Assembly: GCA_016703665.1 (NCBI GenBank)
Contig: JADJBS010000020.1
Span: forward strand, 310,001-374,000
Reading direction: 5' to 3'
Source of the DNA: Candidatus Defluviibacillus avedoerensis
GTDB taxonomy: Bacteria; Pseudomonadota; Gammaproteobacteria; Burkholderiales; Burkholderiaceae_C
Length of the DNA: 64,000 nt
The notes under the pieces were generated by a model. The model was given only the letters and a program-made list of their open reading frames with translations. It had not been told where the DNA came from and did not search any database. A program made the translations under genes and the position numbers. Position 1 is the first letter of the stretch; each line of letters begins with the position of its first letter. This document shows positions 19,261 through 28,284 of the stretch, one piece after another.

Positions 19261-20256
19261 ATGCGTTCATTTTTCAAGTCAAAAACCCTTTTACGGCATA
19301 TTTCATATACTTTTTTAGCTACTTCATTGATAGCAATCTCTGGCACCGCCCTGGCCCAGACCTGGCCCAACAAGCCGGTCAAGATCGTCGTCAACTTCCC
19401 GCCAGGTGGTGCTGCCGACCAGATCGCCCGCGCCGTGGCACAGCCACTGCAAGACGCCTTGGGTCAGCCGGTGGTGGTAGAAAACAAAGGTGGTGCGGGC
19501 GGCAACATTGGCGGCGAGGCAGTAGCCAAGGCCCCGGCCGATGGCTACACCCTGCTCATGAGTTCAGGCGGCATGGTGTCGATCAACCCGTTTTTGTACT
19601 CACGCATGCCGTTTGATCCGGTGAAAGACCTGACGCCTGTGGCATCCGCTGCACGGGTACTGGTGTTTCTGGAGATCAAACCCAGCCTGCCCGTCAACAA
19701 CGCCCAGGAATTCTTAGCCTACCTCAAGGCCAACCCGGGGGGCCTGAGCTTTGGCTCCCCAGGCAACGGCAGCTCGCCCCACTTGGCGGCTGAAATGATG
19801 AAGGCCCAAACCAATGCGTTTGCCGTGCATGTGCCCTACCGAGGCGCCGCACCCGCCATGCAGGATTTGCTGGCAGGGCAACTTGACTTTATGTTTGACC
19901 CCGGCATCGGCCTGAACCAGGTGCGTGCGGGAAAGCTCAAGATGCTGGCGGTGGGCAGCCTCAAACGCTCCCCCCTGTTCCCCGACGTCCCCACCCTGGA
20001 CGAGATCGGCTTGAAAGGCTTTGACGCCGACACTGTGTTTGGCTTTTACGCGCCCGCCGCCACGCCACCAGGCGTCATCACCAGACTGAACCAGGAAATC
20101 AACCGTATTCTGGGTACCCAAGCCGTCAAAGACCGCATCCAGGGACTGGGCGGAGAACCGATGCCACTGACGCCACAGGAATTTGCGGCCAAAGCGACGG
20201 AAGATGCGAAGCGTTTCGGCAGTCTCATCAAAGAACGCAAGATCACAGGCGACTGA
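19261..20256 (+). CDS. Bug/TTT family periplasmic substrate-binding receptor
   Basis: Tripartite tricarboxylate transporter receptor (TctC/Bug), 331 residues, binding a carboxylate in the periplasm. A signal peptide (about 1-33, ending TALAQ) is followed by WPNKPVKIVVNFPPGGAADQIAR, then GGAGGNIGGEAVAKAPADGYTLL and FGSPGNGSSPHLAAEMM, all family landmarks. A GGAGACAAAC ribosome site precedes the ATG. It follows iorB by 28 bases and probably delivers the substrate that the ior enzymes use. Bases 19295-19337 within the signal peptide are repeat copy 2, so the leader peptide has been shaped by a repeat insertion. No membrane TctAB partner is nearby. Confidence 0.93.
   Translation: MRSFFKSKTLLRHISYTFLATSLIAISGTALAQTWPNKPVKIVVNFPPGGAADQIARAVAQPLQDALGQPVVVENKGGAGGNIGGEAVAKAPADGYTLLMSSGGMVSINPFLYSRMPFDPVKDLTPVASAARVLVFLEIKPSLPVNNAQEFLAYLKANPGGLSFGSPGNGSSPHLAAEMMKAQTNAFAVHVPYRGAAPAMQDLLAGQLDFMFDPGIGLNQVRAGKLKMLAVGSLKRSPLFPDVPTLDEIGLKGFDADTVFGFYAPAATPPGVITRLNQEINRILGTQAVKDRIQGLGGEPMPLTPQEFAAKATEDAKRFGSLIKERKITGD
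19295..19337 (+). repeat. 43-bp AT-rich repeat, copy 2 (within Bug signal peptide)
   Basis: This stretch is related to 18293-18335 in inverted orientation, with the same 43-base length and identical ends (GGCAT and TTGATAGCAAT). It encodes the hydrophobic core of the receptor signal peptide (ISYTFLATSLIAIS). Confidence 0.5.
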
Positions 20257-20264
20257 CAGCCGAC

Positions 20265-20285
20265 TTGGCGACCTCTGGTCGCCAA
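20265..20285. terminator. Hairpin after the ior-linked receptor gene
   Basis: A perfect 9-bp stem (TTGGCGACC with GGTCGCCAA) and 3-base loop lie 9 bases after the receptor stop. There is no T-run, so it may be a weak terminator or an RNA-stabilising hairpin. Confidence 0.4.
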
Positions 20286-20316
20286 AACCTGACTTGCAAG
20301 TGGGGACAACATAAAT

Positions 20317-23300
20317 TTGCTATCTTTGCTAAATCTGATGAAGCATTTTGCCCACCACCTCAAGATTCTTGACTCGCTTCAGAATCGCTTGATTCTCCTG
20401 GCTGGTGTGAGCGCGATAGTCGGCATCTGGTTTCTGGCCAGTTTGTCCAGCAATGCCTACCAGAGTGATCTGGAGCACCAAGTCCTGGCCCAGCAATCTC
20501 AGACATTGAGCATCTTGGCCGCAGAAGTTGACCAGGAGGTAGAGGACCGGATCAAGATGCTGGAATCAACGGCGGCCAGGATAACGCCTTTGATGTTCAC
20601 GCATCCGTCTGCTGCGCAGGCGCTCCTGAACGATCGCCATCACATGCCGCAACAGTTTCCAGGCGGCTACTACTTGGTGAATTCGGACGCTGTGATCGTG
20701 GCAAGTGTCCCAACATCCTTGGCCCAGGCGGGTTTGGCTTACCAGCCCGACAAAGCCATGCTGACCCAGTTGAGGGAAGGCAAATCCGTTGTCAGTAAGG
20801 CCGTCTACGGCAAGCGGCTGAATTCGGGTGTTTTTGGCATCGCCAGCCCGGTGCGCGATCAGCAAGGCAACACCATAGGGGCTCTGGTCGGCACCATGTC
20901 CCTGGGGCAAGGCAGTTTTCTAAACCGGGTGACAGCGTCCAGTCCCAACGCAGTCACTCGCTTTCGGCTGGTTTCGCCGTTGTATCGGCAAATCATCATG
21001 GCCACTGACCCGGTTCTGAACCTCCAAAAACTGCCCTCTGCAGGCGTCGATGCGGTTCTCGATCAGCTGCTAGATGGTTCCCTGAGCACTGTGCGCCTCC
21101 ATGATGCCAATGGTCGGGAGATGCTGGTTTCAACGGCCAAAATTTCTTCAACAGGTTGGATTTTGGTCGGCGAACAGTCGGTCAGCGCCGCATTTTCTGC
21201 CAGTTCTCAACTCCGTTTAAAGGTCTGGTTTTGGGGCTTCTTGGTCGCCAGCCTTGTACTTGCCCTGAATACATGGTTTATCCGACGACAACTCTCTCCG
21301 ATGAACCGGGCAGCAAAGGCACTACTGGAAGTCAAAAACAGAGGTCTCGGTTGGAGTCAGCTCCCTACGACCGACCGCAAGGACGAAGTAGCTCGTTTGA
21401 TTTCCGGATTTAACGAGGTTTTAACTCACCTGTTTGAAAGGGAAACCGAGCTCAAAGAGAGCGAATACCGCTGGAGGTTTGCGATCGAGGGCTCTGGAGA
21501 CGGGGTATGGGACTGCAATTTGGAGAACGGCAGCGTTTTCTTCAGCCGCCGATGGAAAGAACTGATTGGGTACGGGGAATTCGAAATCAGCGACAGCATT
21601 TCGGAGTGGAAAGAGCGCTTGCACCCAGATGACCGTACACACGCCCTGAGCAATTGGAATGACTATTTAAGTGGCGCAAAAGCAAGCTATTTATCGGTTC
21701 ACCGACTGAGGGGCAAGGACGGCAATTACCGCTGGATTTTGTCACGCGGAATGACTGTGAAGCGCTCACCAGCCGGCGCTCCGAAACGGGTGATCGGCAC
21801 CCATACCGACCTGACCGAGCGCAAGGAAGCAGAGATTGCATTGCGTGCATTGGCCACCAGTCTTGAAGAAGCTCAGCGAATTGCCAAGGTCGGTAGCTGG
21901 GAGTTAGATATCCCCACTGGCGCGCTGAAGTGGAGTGCTGAGATATTCAGGCTGTTTGAACTGGATCCATCGCAATTCGAAGCGACTTATGAAGGTTTTC
22001 TCAACGCGATTCATCCCGATGATCGGCAAAGCGTAAATTTGGCCTACGCACATTCTCTGGAACTGCGGACAAACTACGAAATCACCCATCGCCTTCTCAT
22101 GCAAGATGGTCGCGTGAAATGGGTGCTGGAACGCTGTGTGACTGATTTTGATAAAAACGGGACTCCGCTTCGCTCTCGCGGCACAGTGCAAGACATCACG
22201 GCAAACCATCTCAAAGACAGGGAGCTTGAGGCTTCCCGCGATTTGCTGATGACGATTATCAATACAGTCCCCACGCGGGTTTTCTGGAAAGACCAAGACC
22301 TGGTCTATATGGGTTGCAACCAACGTTTTGCAGATGACGCTGGTAAGTTTTCGCCTGCGGATGTCGTGGGCAGAAATGACTTCGAAATGGGCTGGCAAGC
22401 CCAGGCCGAGTTGTACCGAGAAGATGACTTCAAAGTGCTCAGCTCAGGACGAGCCAAGTTAAGTTACGACGAACCCCAAAACACCCCAAACGGTCAGACC
22501 ATCTGGCTACGCACATCAAAGGTACCGCTGCGAAACGCAGAAGGAGAAATCTTCGGCATTCTGGGTGTCTACGAAGACATCACAGCACGGAAAATGACGG
22601 AGCTCGACCTCAACAGGCATCGAGAGCAGCTTGAAGATCTGGTTCAACAAAAGACGGCTGCACTTGAGCGCAGTGCCAAGGAGACGCAGCAGGCGCTCGA
22701 TTTGCTTAAGCAGCAGAAATATGTGCTTGACGAGCACACCATCGTCACCATGTCCGACATGACGGGTCGCATTACATACGCGAACCGCAAATTCTTTGAA
22801 GTATCCGGGTATACAGCAGCAGAAGTGATGGGAAAAGACCACTTCATCTTGAATTCTGGCGTTCACCCCAAGGGGTTCTTCAAAGACATGTTCGACACCG
22901 TTGCCACAGGCAAGCCGTGGCATGCAGAAGTGTGCAACAAGCGCAAAGACGGCAGCCTTTTCTGGGTTGATACGACTGTCGCCTTGTTCAATGACTCCAG
23001 TGGAAAGCCACTCGAATACATTGCGGTCAGAACAGACATCACGGTACGAAAGAATGCTGAGGAAGTCGCGTACGCAGCAAGCCGCGCCAAGACTGAGTTT
23101 CTGGCCAATATGAGCCATGAAATCCGCACGCCAATGAATGGCGTCTTGGGCATGGTAGATCAGCTCAAGCACACCCAGCTTAGTCACGAGCAGCGCGGAA
23201 TGCTCAACACCATCAATCGTTCGTCGCTCGCACTGCTCAATATACTGAACGACATCCTTGACATTACCAAGATTGAGGCTGACCAGCTCAAGGTCGAGTT

Positions 23301-24978
23301 CATTCCGACCCACCTGCGCGATGTGGTGGAAAGCACGGTGTTGCTGATGAGAAGTACGCCGCAAAACAAAGAGGCGCAGGTATGCTTGTTCATCGACCCG
23401 ACCATTCCAGACTGGATTCTTTCTGATCCCACACGGTTGCGGCAGATCCTGTTCAACCTGGTGGGAAATGCCTTTAAATTCACCGACAAGCAAAAGAGTC
23501 GAATCAAGATCGAGATAACGCCGCTACTCAAACCAGACGGCGTCACGCAGCTTGAAATCCGCATTGCAGACAACGGCATCGGAATGGACTCAGAGCTGAT
23601 ATCCAAGCTATTCAAGCCATTCACTCAAGGTGATGTCTCTACCGCGCGCAAATTCGGCGGAACCGGTCTTGGTTTGTCCATTACCCGCCATCTGGTGCAT
23701 CTCTTGAACGGAGATATTCAGGTCTCAAGCGCCCTGGGAGAAGGCTCTGCTTTCACGATTCAACTGCCGCTGAATACGACCGACAAGCCTTTGACAGAAG
23801 AATTTGAAAATATGCCGAATTTGAGCGCAATCAGCGTCATTGCTGTTGTCACATCGCCGGACGTTTCTCGCGTGCTGTCGGCCTATTTGAGCAAAGCAGG
23901 CGCGAAGGTCATAACGGTTGGAGATATCGAACAGGCCGAGGCAGAACATCGACAAAACCCAGGGTCTATCCTGCTTTTTGATTGGTCTTTGAATGAAGAC
24001 GATGCGGACGATCTGGATTTGCTTCCACGGTGGACAGCCGTTGTACCCAAAGTCTGCCTGATCAGCCGCAACCGCGCCATTGCAGGCCGGGGCGTGACCA
24101 GTGTACCGGCGAGCCCCTTGCTATTAGCTGATCTGGTGCACGCAATCGCGGTAGCTGCGGGCAAGCTTAAACGCGCCAGTGTGCCAGCCGATTTTGCAGA
24201 CAGTTCGTCCGTGACCTTGCATCAGGCTCCCACTGTCGACGAAGCCCTTCGTGCGGGCCAGCTCATCTTGGTTGCGGAAGACAATGAAACCAACCGCGAC
24301 GTGCTGCAAGCTCAACTCAAGCGCATTGGCTATGTGTGCGAACTTGCCCCTGACGGCGAGCAAGCATTGCAGATGTGGCGCAGTGGCCGTTACGCTCTGC
24401 TGCTCACAGACTGTCAAATGCCCAAGCTGGACGGCTTTGGCTTGACTGCCCAAATACGTGCAGAAGAAACACCAGGAAAGCACATGCCGATCGTGGCCGT
24501 CACCGCCTTCGCGATGGACGGTCAGTCCCAGCGTTGCCTGGACATGGGAATGGATGCGTACTTGTCCAAACCACTGTCCATGAGTGCACTTCAGGCCACC
24601 CTGAATCAATGGTTACCGCTAACTCAAGTGGACAAACTGCCCAACTGGGACAGCACCACGCTGACGAAACTGGTTGGCAATCAACCGCAATTGCATGAGC
24701 GTCTGCTGCGTAAGTTCATCCTCAATGCTGGCGAGCAAGTCCAGGCCTTGATCAGTGCGGCCAGTAGCGCCGACCTGATTACCGTACGCGACAAGGCGCA
24801 TACGCTTAAATCAGCGGCCAGAAGTGTGGGCGCGTTGTGCTTTGGCGAACAATGCCAGGCCATGGAGCGCTTTGCCAGCGCCAGCAAGCTGGACGATTGC
24901 AATGCTGTCATGCCCGATTTACTCAGCGCCTTCGATGAAGCGAAATCTGCCATCGAACAACACTTGGCCTCAGCATGA
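20317..24978 (+). CDS. Hybrid sensor histidine kinase with multiple PAS domains, REC and Hpt
   Basis: Membrane sensor of about 1,550 residues. Two membrane segments (about 20-40 and 295-315) flank a periplasmic Cache-like sensor, followed by HAMP, three to four PAS/PAC modules (about 375-830), and a HisKA domain with SHEIRTP (His near 930). The ATPase domain shows NLVGNAFKFTD, DNGIGM and GGTGLGLSIT. A degenerate receiver-like domain (about 1160-1275) comes next, then a true REC (LLTDCQMP, Asp near 1360) and a C-terminal Hpt (AHTLKSAARSVG, His near 1490). Starts are TTG 20317, with GGGGAC upstream, or ATG 20338. It overlaps the REC-EAL gene by 4 bases, so phosphate flow through REC and Hpt to that regulator is likely. 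Confidence 0.92.
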   Translation: MLSLLNLMKHFAHHLKILDSLQNRLILLAGVSAIVGIWFLASLSSNAYQSDLEHQVLAQQSQTLSILAAEVDQEVEDRIKMLESTAARITPLMFTHPSAAQALLNDRHHMPQQFPGGYYLVNSDAVIVASVPTSLAQAGLAYQPDKAMLTQLREGKSVVSKAVYGKRLNSGVFGIASPVRDQQGNTIGALVGTMSLGQGSFLNRVTASSPNAVTRFRLVSPLYRQIIMATDPVLNLQKLPSAGVDAVLDQLLDGSLSTVRLHDANGREMLVSTAKISSTGWILVGEQSVSAAFSASSQLRLKVWFWGFLVASLVLALNTWFIRRQLSPMNRAAKALLEVKNRGLGWSQLPTTDRKDEVARLISGFNEVLTHLFERETELKESEYRWRFAIEGSGDGVWDCNLENGSVFFSRRWKELIGYGEFEISDSISEWKERLHPDDRTHALSNWNDYLSGAKASYLSVHRLRGKDGNYRWILSRGMTVKRSPAGAPKRVIGTHTDLTERKEAEIALRALATSLEEAQRIAKVGSWELDIPTGALKWSAEIFRLFELDPSQFEATYEGFLNAIHPDDRQSVNLAYAHSLELRTNYEITHRLLMQDGRVKWVLERCVTDFDKNGTPLRSRGTVQDITANHLKDRELEASRDLLMTIINTVPTRVFWKDQDLVYMGCNQRFADDAGKFSPADVVGRNDFEMGWQAQAELYREDDFKVLSSGRAKLSYDEPQNTPNGQTIWLRTSKVPLRNAEGEIFGILGVYEDITARKMTELDLNRHREQLEDLVQQKTAALERSAKETQQALDLLKQQKYVLDEHTIVTMSDMTGRITYANRKFFEVSGYTAAEVMGKDHFILNSGVHPKGFFKDMFDTVATGKPWHAEVCNKRKDGSLFWVDTTVALFNDSSGKPLEYIAVRTDITVRKNAEEVAYAASRAKTEFLANMSHEIRTPMNGVLGMVDQLKHTQLSHEQRGMLNTINRSSLALLNILNDILDITKIEADQLKVEFIPTHLRDVVESTVLLMRSTPQNKEAQVCLFIDPTIPDWILSDPTRLRQILFNLVGNAFKFTDKQKSRIKIEITPLLKPDGVTQLEIRIADNGIGMDSELISKLFKPFTQGDVSTARKFGGTGLGLSITRHLVHLLNGDIQVSSALGEGSAFTIQLPLNTTDKPLTEEFENMPNLSAISVIAVVTSPDVSRVLSAYLSKAGAKVITVGDIEQAEAEHRQNPGSILLFDWSLNEDDADDLDLLPRWTAVVPKVCLISRNRAIAGRGVTSVPASPLLLADLVHAIAVAAGKLKRASVPADFADSSSVTLHQAPTVDEALRAGQLILVAEDNETNRDVLQAQLKRIGYVCELAPDGEQALQMWRSGRYALLLTDCQMPKLDGFGLTAQIRAEETPGKHMPIVAVTAFAMDGQSQRCLDMGMDAYLSKPLSMSALQATLNQWLPLTQVDKLPNWDSTTLTKLVGNQPQLHERLLRKFILNAGEQVQALISAASSADLITVRDKAHTLKSAARSVGALCFGEQCQAMERFASASKLDDCNAVMPDLLSAFDEAKSAIEQHLASA

Positions 24979-26180
24979 ACGGCCTGCCAGATCACATCCG
25001 CTTGCTCGTTGTGGATGACGAAGAATTGCAGCGCGACATCATCAGCGCGCAACTCGGCGCAATGGGCTTGACAGACATCTTGACGGCGGTCAACGGCGCT
25101 GACGCACTGCAGATCTTTGACAGCTCGGACCTTCACATTGACGTTGTCCTGTGTGACCTCTCCATGCCAGACATGGACGGCTTGGTACTGATGCGAAATT
25201 TAGCCCAACGCAAGGCACCACCCGCAGTGATCCTGGTATCTGGCAGTGACGAAGAGATCCTGCGCAGCGCTGAGGGGTTGGGACATGCTCACGGCCTGTC
25301 ATTGCTCGGCGTGCTCACCAAGCCATGCGACCCCCATCGCCTCGCTGAGTTGATGCAAAGCTATCGCCCCCCGGATCGCGTACGCCGATCTGGTGGCGAC
25401 AGAGGTCCGCTGACCCGGGCAGAGCTCATCTCTGCGCTGCAAGACAGTGAATTCATCCCCTGGTATCAGCCCAAGCTGGACCTGCTGAGCGGCAAAGCCA
25501 TCGGAGTGGAAGCACTGGCACGCTGGAACCGTGCTGACACCCTCTCAATCGGCCCTGGGCAATTTGTCCCGGCGATGGAAGCCGAAGGCCTGGTGGACGA
25601 ACTCTTCTTCCAGATTGCTGACCGTGCGGCAACACAACTCGCTGAGTGGCGTTCAATGGGCATTCAGTGCACGACGGCAATCAACTTGTCCATGGACACC
25701 GCAAGAAGGCTGGATTTACCTGAGCACCTGGAAAAGCTGGTGTTCGACAAAGGTCTGCAAAACGCTGACTTTGTGATCGAAGTGACTGAAAGCCGCCTTG
25801 CGGTTGACCGCTCGCTGACGATGGAAACCTTGACCCGGCTGTCGTTAATGGGATTCACGCTGTCCATCGACGATTTTGGAACGGGCTATTCCAGTCTGGT
25901 GCAGCTCATCGATCTGCCATTTCGTGAGCTCAAGATCGACGGAAGCTTTGTCCGGCGGGCAGACACCGAACGCAAAGCGCAGACTGTGCTGCAAATAGCA
26001 CTCATGCTGGGCACACATCTGCAGATGAAGGTAATAGCCGAAGGCGTGGAAACCGCAGAGCAGCTAGAGCACCTGAAACTCTGGGGCGCCGACGCTGTTC
26101 AGGGCTATTACATCGCCAAGCCCATGCCCTTCGATGCATGCACTGAATGGCTAATGCTGCACGGCAACACCAGCACGTAA
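24975..26180 (+). CDS. Response regulator with EAL c-di-GMP phosphodiesterase output
   Basis: A 401-residue protein. The N-terminal REC domain shows VVDDEE and the phospho-acceptor aspartate in VLCDLSMPDMDG (near 56), with a LTKP lysine near 114. The EAL domain is about 150-395. The EAL motif is GVEALARW, and the metal and catalytic residues are present in INLSMD, EVTESRL, IDDFGTGYSS, LKIDGSF and AEGVETAEQ, so it should hydrolyse cyclic di-GMP. Its ATG overlaps the kinase stop codon by 4 bases, and the kinase's terminal Hpt is its probable phosphodonor. It may tie the sensed periplasmic signal to motility or biofilm behaviour; that last step is inference. Confidence 0.93.
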   Translation: MNGLPDHIRLLVVDDEELQRDIISAQLGAMGLTDILTAVNGADALQIFDSSDLHIDVVLCDLSMPDMDGLVLMRNLAQRKAPPAVILVSGSDEEILRSAEGLGHAHGLSLLGVLTKPCDPHRLAELMQSYRPPDRVRRSGGDRGPLTRAELISALQDSEFIPWYQPKLDLLSGKAIGVEALARWNRADTLSIGPGQFVPAMEAEGLVDELFFQIADRAATQLAEWRSMGIQCTTAINLSMDTARRLDLPEHLEKLVFDKGLQNADFVIEVTESRLAVDRSLTMETLTRLSLMGFTLSIDDFGTGYSSLVQLIDLPFRELKIDGSFVRRADTERKAQTVLQIALMLGTHLQMKVIAEGVETAEQLEHLKLWGADAVQGYYIAKPMPFDACTEWLMLHGNTST

Positions 26181-26199
26181 CAAACTGAAGGAAACCGCC

Positions 26200-26589
26200 T
26201 TGACGAATATAGAAATGCAAGCCTTGACGGTGCTGGTCGTAGACGACGATGATCTGTCACAGTCGGTGCTCGAAGGTGTCTTGCGCAACATTGGATGCAA
26301 AACCATTTTGCTCGCGGACGATGCGAACACTGCCTTGCACCTCGCCAAGACACATCAACCAGACTTTGTCACCCTTGACATTTACATGCCTGACGTAGAC
26401 GGCTGGGCCTTGCTGAAGCAGCTACGCCAGGCATCGCCCAAGACGCGGATCATCATGGTGACTGGCTCCAACCTGCCGATCGATTTTGAGAAATCCATGG
26501 ACGCGCGCGCCGATGGCTATTGCATCAAACCCGTGTTACCGGATCTCATGAAAAAGGCCATGCGCAACGCCTTGAGCCGCCAGAAATAA
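26200..26589 (+). CDS. Stand-alone receiver-domain response regulator
   Basis: A single REC domain of 129 residues with VVDDDD near residue 13, the phospho-acceptor in VTLDIYMPDVDG (near 62), and a conserved lysine in CIKPVLPD. No output domain is present, so it is either a phosphate sink or acts through a partner (CheY-like). The TTG start at 26200 is preferred because GAAGGA lies 8 bases upstream; an ATG 15 bases later is the alternative. It follows the REC-EAL gene by 19 bases, making a three-gene module with two receivers for one Hpt. Confidence 0.88.
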   Translation: MTNIEMQALTVLVVDDDDLSQSVLEGVLRNIGCKTILLADDANTALHLAKTHQPDFVTLDIYMPDVDGWALLKQLRQASPKTRIIMVTGSNLPIDFEKSMDARADGYCIKPVLPDLMKKAMRNALSRQK

Positions 26590-26617
26590 GTTGGCCCAAA
26601 GCATTGAGCGCCAGGCA

Positions 26618-27301
26618 TCATGGGTTAATTTTGGCCTTGTCTGCTTTGTCCGGTGAGCCCTCCAGCCCCGCCAGCAAGCCTCGGTTGTCACCCGGAATCA
26701 CCATCTGGAACTGGTTGTCAACATAGGTGTAGTCAAAGTAGCCCATGCGCGCCAAGGGCTGGATCTTGAGTACATCAATCAAGCCATCGCCGTTGATCAC
26801 CTGGTCATCGATGTGCACGGCAACCACTCGCCCAAAGACCACGTCAGCTGTGCCCATAGGGGGCACACCGGGAAACCGCAAGGTATTCAGGTAGACGCAT
26901 TCAAACTGAATGGGTGAACCCGCCACCCGCATGGGCTTGACTTTGGTGGAGGGCAGCTTGGTCAGGCCCGCCCGTTCAAACTCGTCAACACCGTGCGGCA
27001 ACTCCTGGGCGCTGATGTTGACAGCATCACGCAGTGCGTAGGTGGCCATGTTCCAGACGAACTCCCCCGTTTCTTCTGCGTTGACGACAGAATCTTTGCG
27101 CTTGCCCTTTGTTCTCTGATTGGCAGAGAACATGACAATCGGCGGATTAAAGGTGACGTTCTGAAACTGGCTGTAGGGCGCCAAATTGTGACGGCCTTCG
27201 CTGTCTACGGTGGATATCCACCCAATGGGCCGTGGCACCACACAGGATTTGAACGGGTCATGCGGCAGGCCATGCGGCGTCACGCCAGGTTCGTAATACA
27301 T
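26618..27301 (-). CDS. Flavin reductase-like FMN-binding split-barrel protein
   Basis: A 227-residue protein with the family pattern VVPRPIGWISTVD...NLAPYSQF near residues 22-45 and FSANQR near 74. This resembles the flavin reductase-like family that binds FMN and often serves as the reductase partner of a monooxygenase. It starts 2 bases after the stop of a Bug receptor and ends a minus-strand operon of dehydrogenase, receptor and this gene. No oxygenase partner lies beside it; the nitronate monooxygenase at 32954 is the only flavin oxygenase nearby. Substrate unknown. Confidence 0.82.
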   Translation of the reverse strand: MYYEPGVTPHGLPHDPFKSCVVPRPIGWISTVDSEGRHNLAPYSQFQNVTFNPPIVMFSANQRTKGKRKDSVVNAEETGEFVWNMATYALRDAVNISAQELPHGVDEFERAGLTKLPSTKVKPMRVAGSPIQFECVYLNTLRFPGVPPMGTADVVFGRVVAVHIDDQVINGDGLIDVLKIQPLARMGYFDYTYVDNQFQMVIPGDNRGLLAGLEGSPDKADKAKINP

Positions 27302-27303
27302 GC

Positions 27304-28251
27304 TTACTTCTTCCCCATGCCAAGTCGCTGCGCGCCCTCTGTGTAGAGCGAAACTTTTTCTTTCATGAAGGCTTCCATCTGGTCCAGGCCAATGTTGATC
27401 AGCTCAAGGCCGTTCCTGGCCGCCAGCTCTTTCATCTCGGGGTCGGTGTTGAGCGTCATCCACAGGTCAGACAGCCGTTTGCGCACCTCTGGTGGGGTGG
27501 ACTTCGGCACGCCAATGCCACGGTAAGCGCCGTCCACCCAGTCCACACCCAGTTCCTTGAACGTAGGTACGTCTGGCAACAGCGGATGCCGCTTATCCAT
27601 GGCCACGGCCAATGCTCGCACACGCCCTTTGTTGTTGATGGCAAAAGGGGTGTAGGTCATGGCGCCGTCGATCTGGGCGCCGATCACGGCGGTGGCCATG
27701 TCGCCCGTGCCCTTGTAGGGTATGTAATTGGTCTTGATCTTGAAGATCGCATTCAGGCGTTCATGCGCAGCATGGTTGGCTGAATTCAGACCCGATCCAC
27801 CCAGACTCACCTTGCCAGGGTCGGCCTGAGCACCTTTGACGAAATCAGCAAATGTCTTGAACGGGCTGGACTCAGGCACCAGCAGGGCATCAGGCGTGTA
27901 GTGAAACCAGAAGACAGGCACTACGTCCTGCGTCTTGTATTGCACCTGCCCCTCCAGGGGCTGGAACACGATGTGTGGCAGATTGACGCCCACGACGTTC
28001 AGGCCGTCGCCGGGCAACTGGTTCATCTGGCCCCACATCAGGCCCCCGCCTGCACCTGCTTTGTACTGAATGATGGTGTCGATGGCAGCGCATTTCTTTT
28101 TCAGCACTACCTGTTGATGCCTGGCAGACAAATCGGATTCACCCCCTGGCGGAAACGCCTGCCAGTACAGCAGGTTTCTCTCAGGGCAAGTCTGGGCCAT
28201 GCCCGCCGAAGTCATCAGGGCAAAACCCAGTGATAGGATGATTTTCTTCAT
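27304..28251 (-). CDS. Bug/TTT family periplasmic receptor
   Basis: A 315-residue receptor with a signal peptide (MKKIILSLGFALMTSAGMAQ). The usual GGG/ADIxAR block is changed here to WQAFPPGGESDLSARHQ, and two cysteines occur early (CPERN and KCAAID). This is a more divergent Bug subtype that still ends with the family pattern VPTFKELGVDWVDGAYRGIGVP. The ATG at 28251 is used because GGAGAC lies 7 bases upstream; the open frame extends a little further. It lies between the dehydrogenase gene and the flavin reductase-like gene, pointing to uptake of the dehydrogenase substrate or a precursor. Confidence 0.87.
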   Translation of the reverse strand: MKKIILSLGFALMTSAGMAQTCPERNLLYWQAFPPGGESDLSARHQQVVLKKKCAAIDTIIQYKAGAGGGLMWGQMNQLPGDGLNVVGVNLPHIVFQPLEGQVQYKTQDVVPVFWFHYTPDALLVPESSPFKTFADFVKGAQADPGKVSLGGSGLNSANHAAHERLNAIFKIKTNYIPYKGTGDMATAVIGAQIDGAMTYTPFAINNKGRVRALAVAMDKRHPLLPDVPTFKELGVDWVDGAYRGIGVPKSTPPEVRKRLSDLWMTLNTDPEMKELAARNGLELINIGLDQMEAFMKEKVSLYTEGAQRLGMGKK

Positions 28252-28284
28252 GGTTTGTCTCCGTTGCGGTGAATGCAAGTGAAA

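Noticed and set aside
18312..19394. A 360-codon minus-strand frame opposite iorB and the receptor
   Set aside because: Third-position GC bias creates an open antisense frame; it crosses two real genes and shows no family motif.
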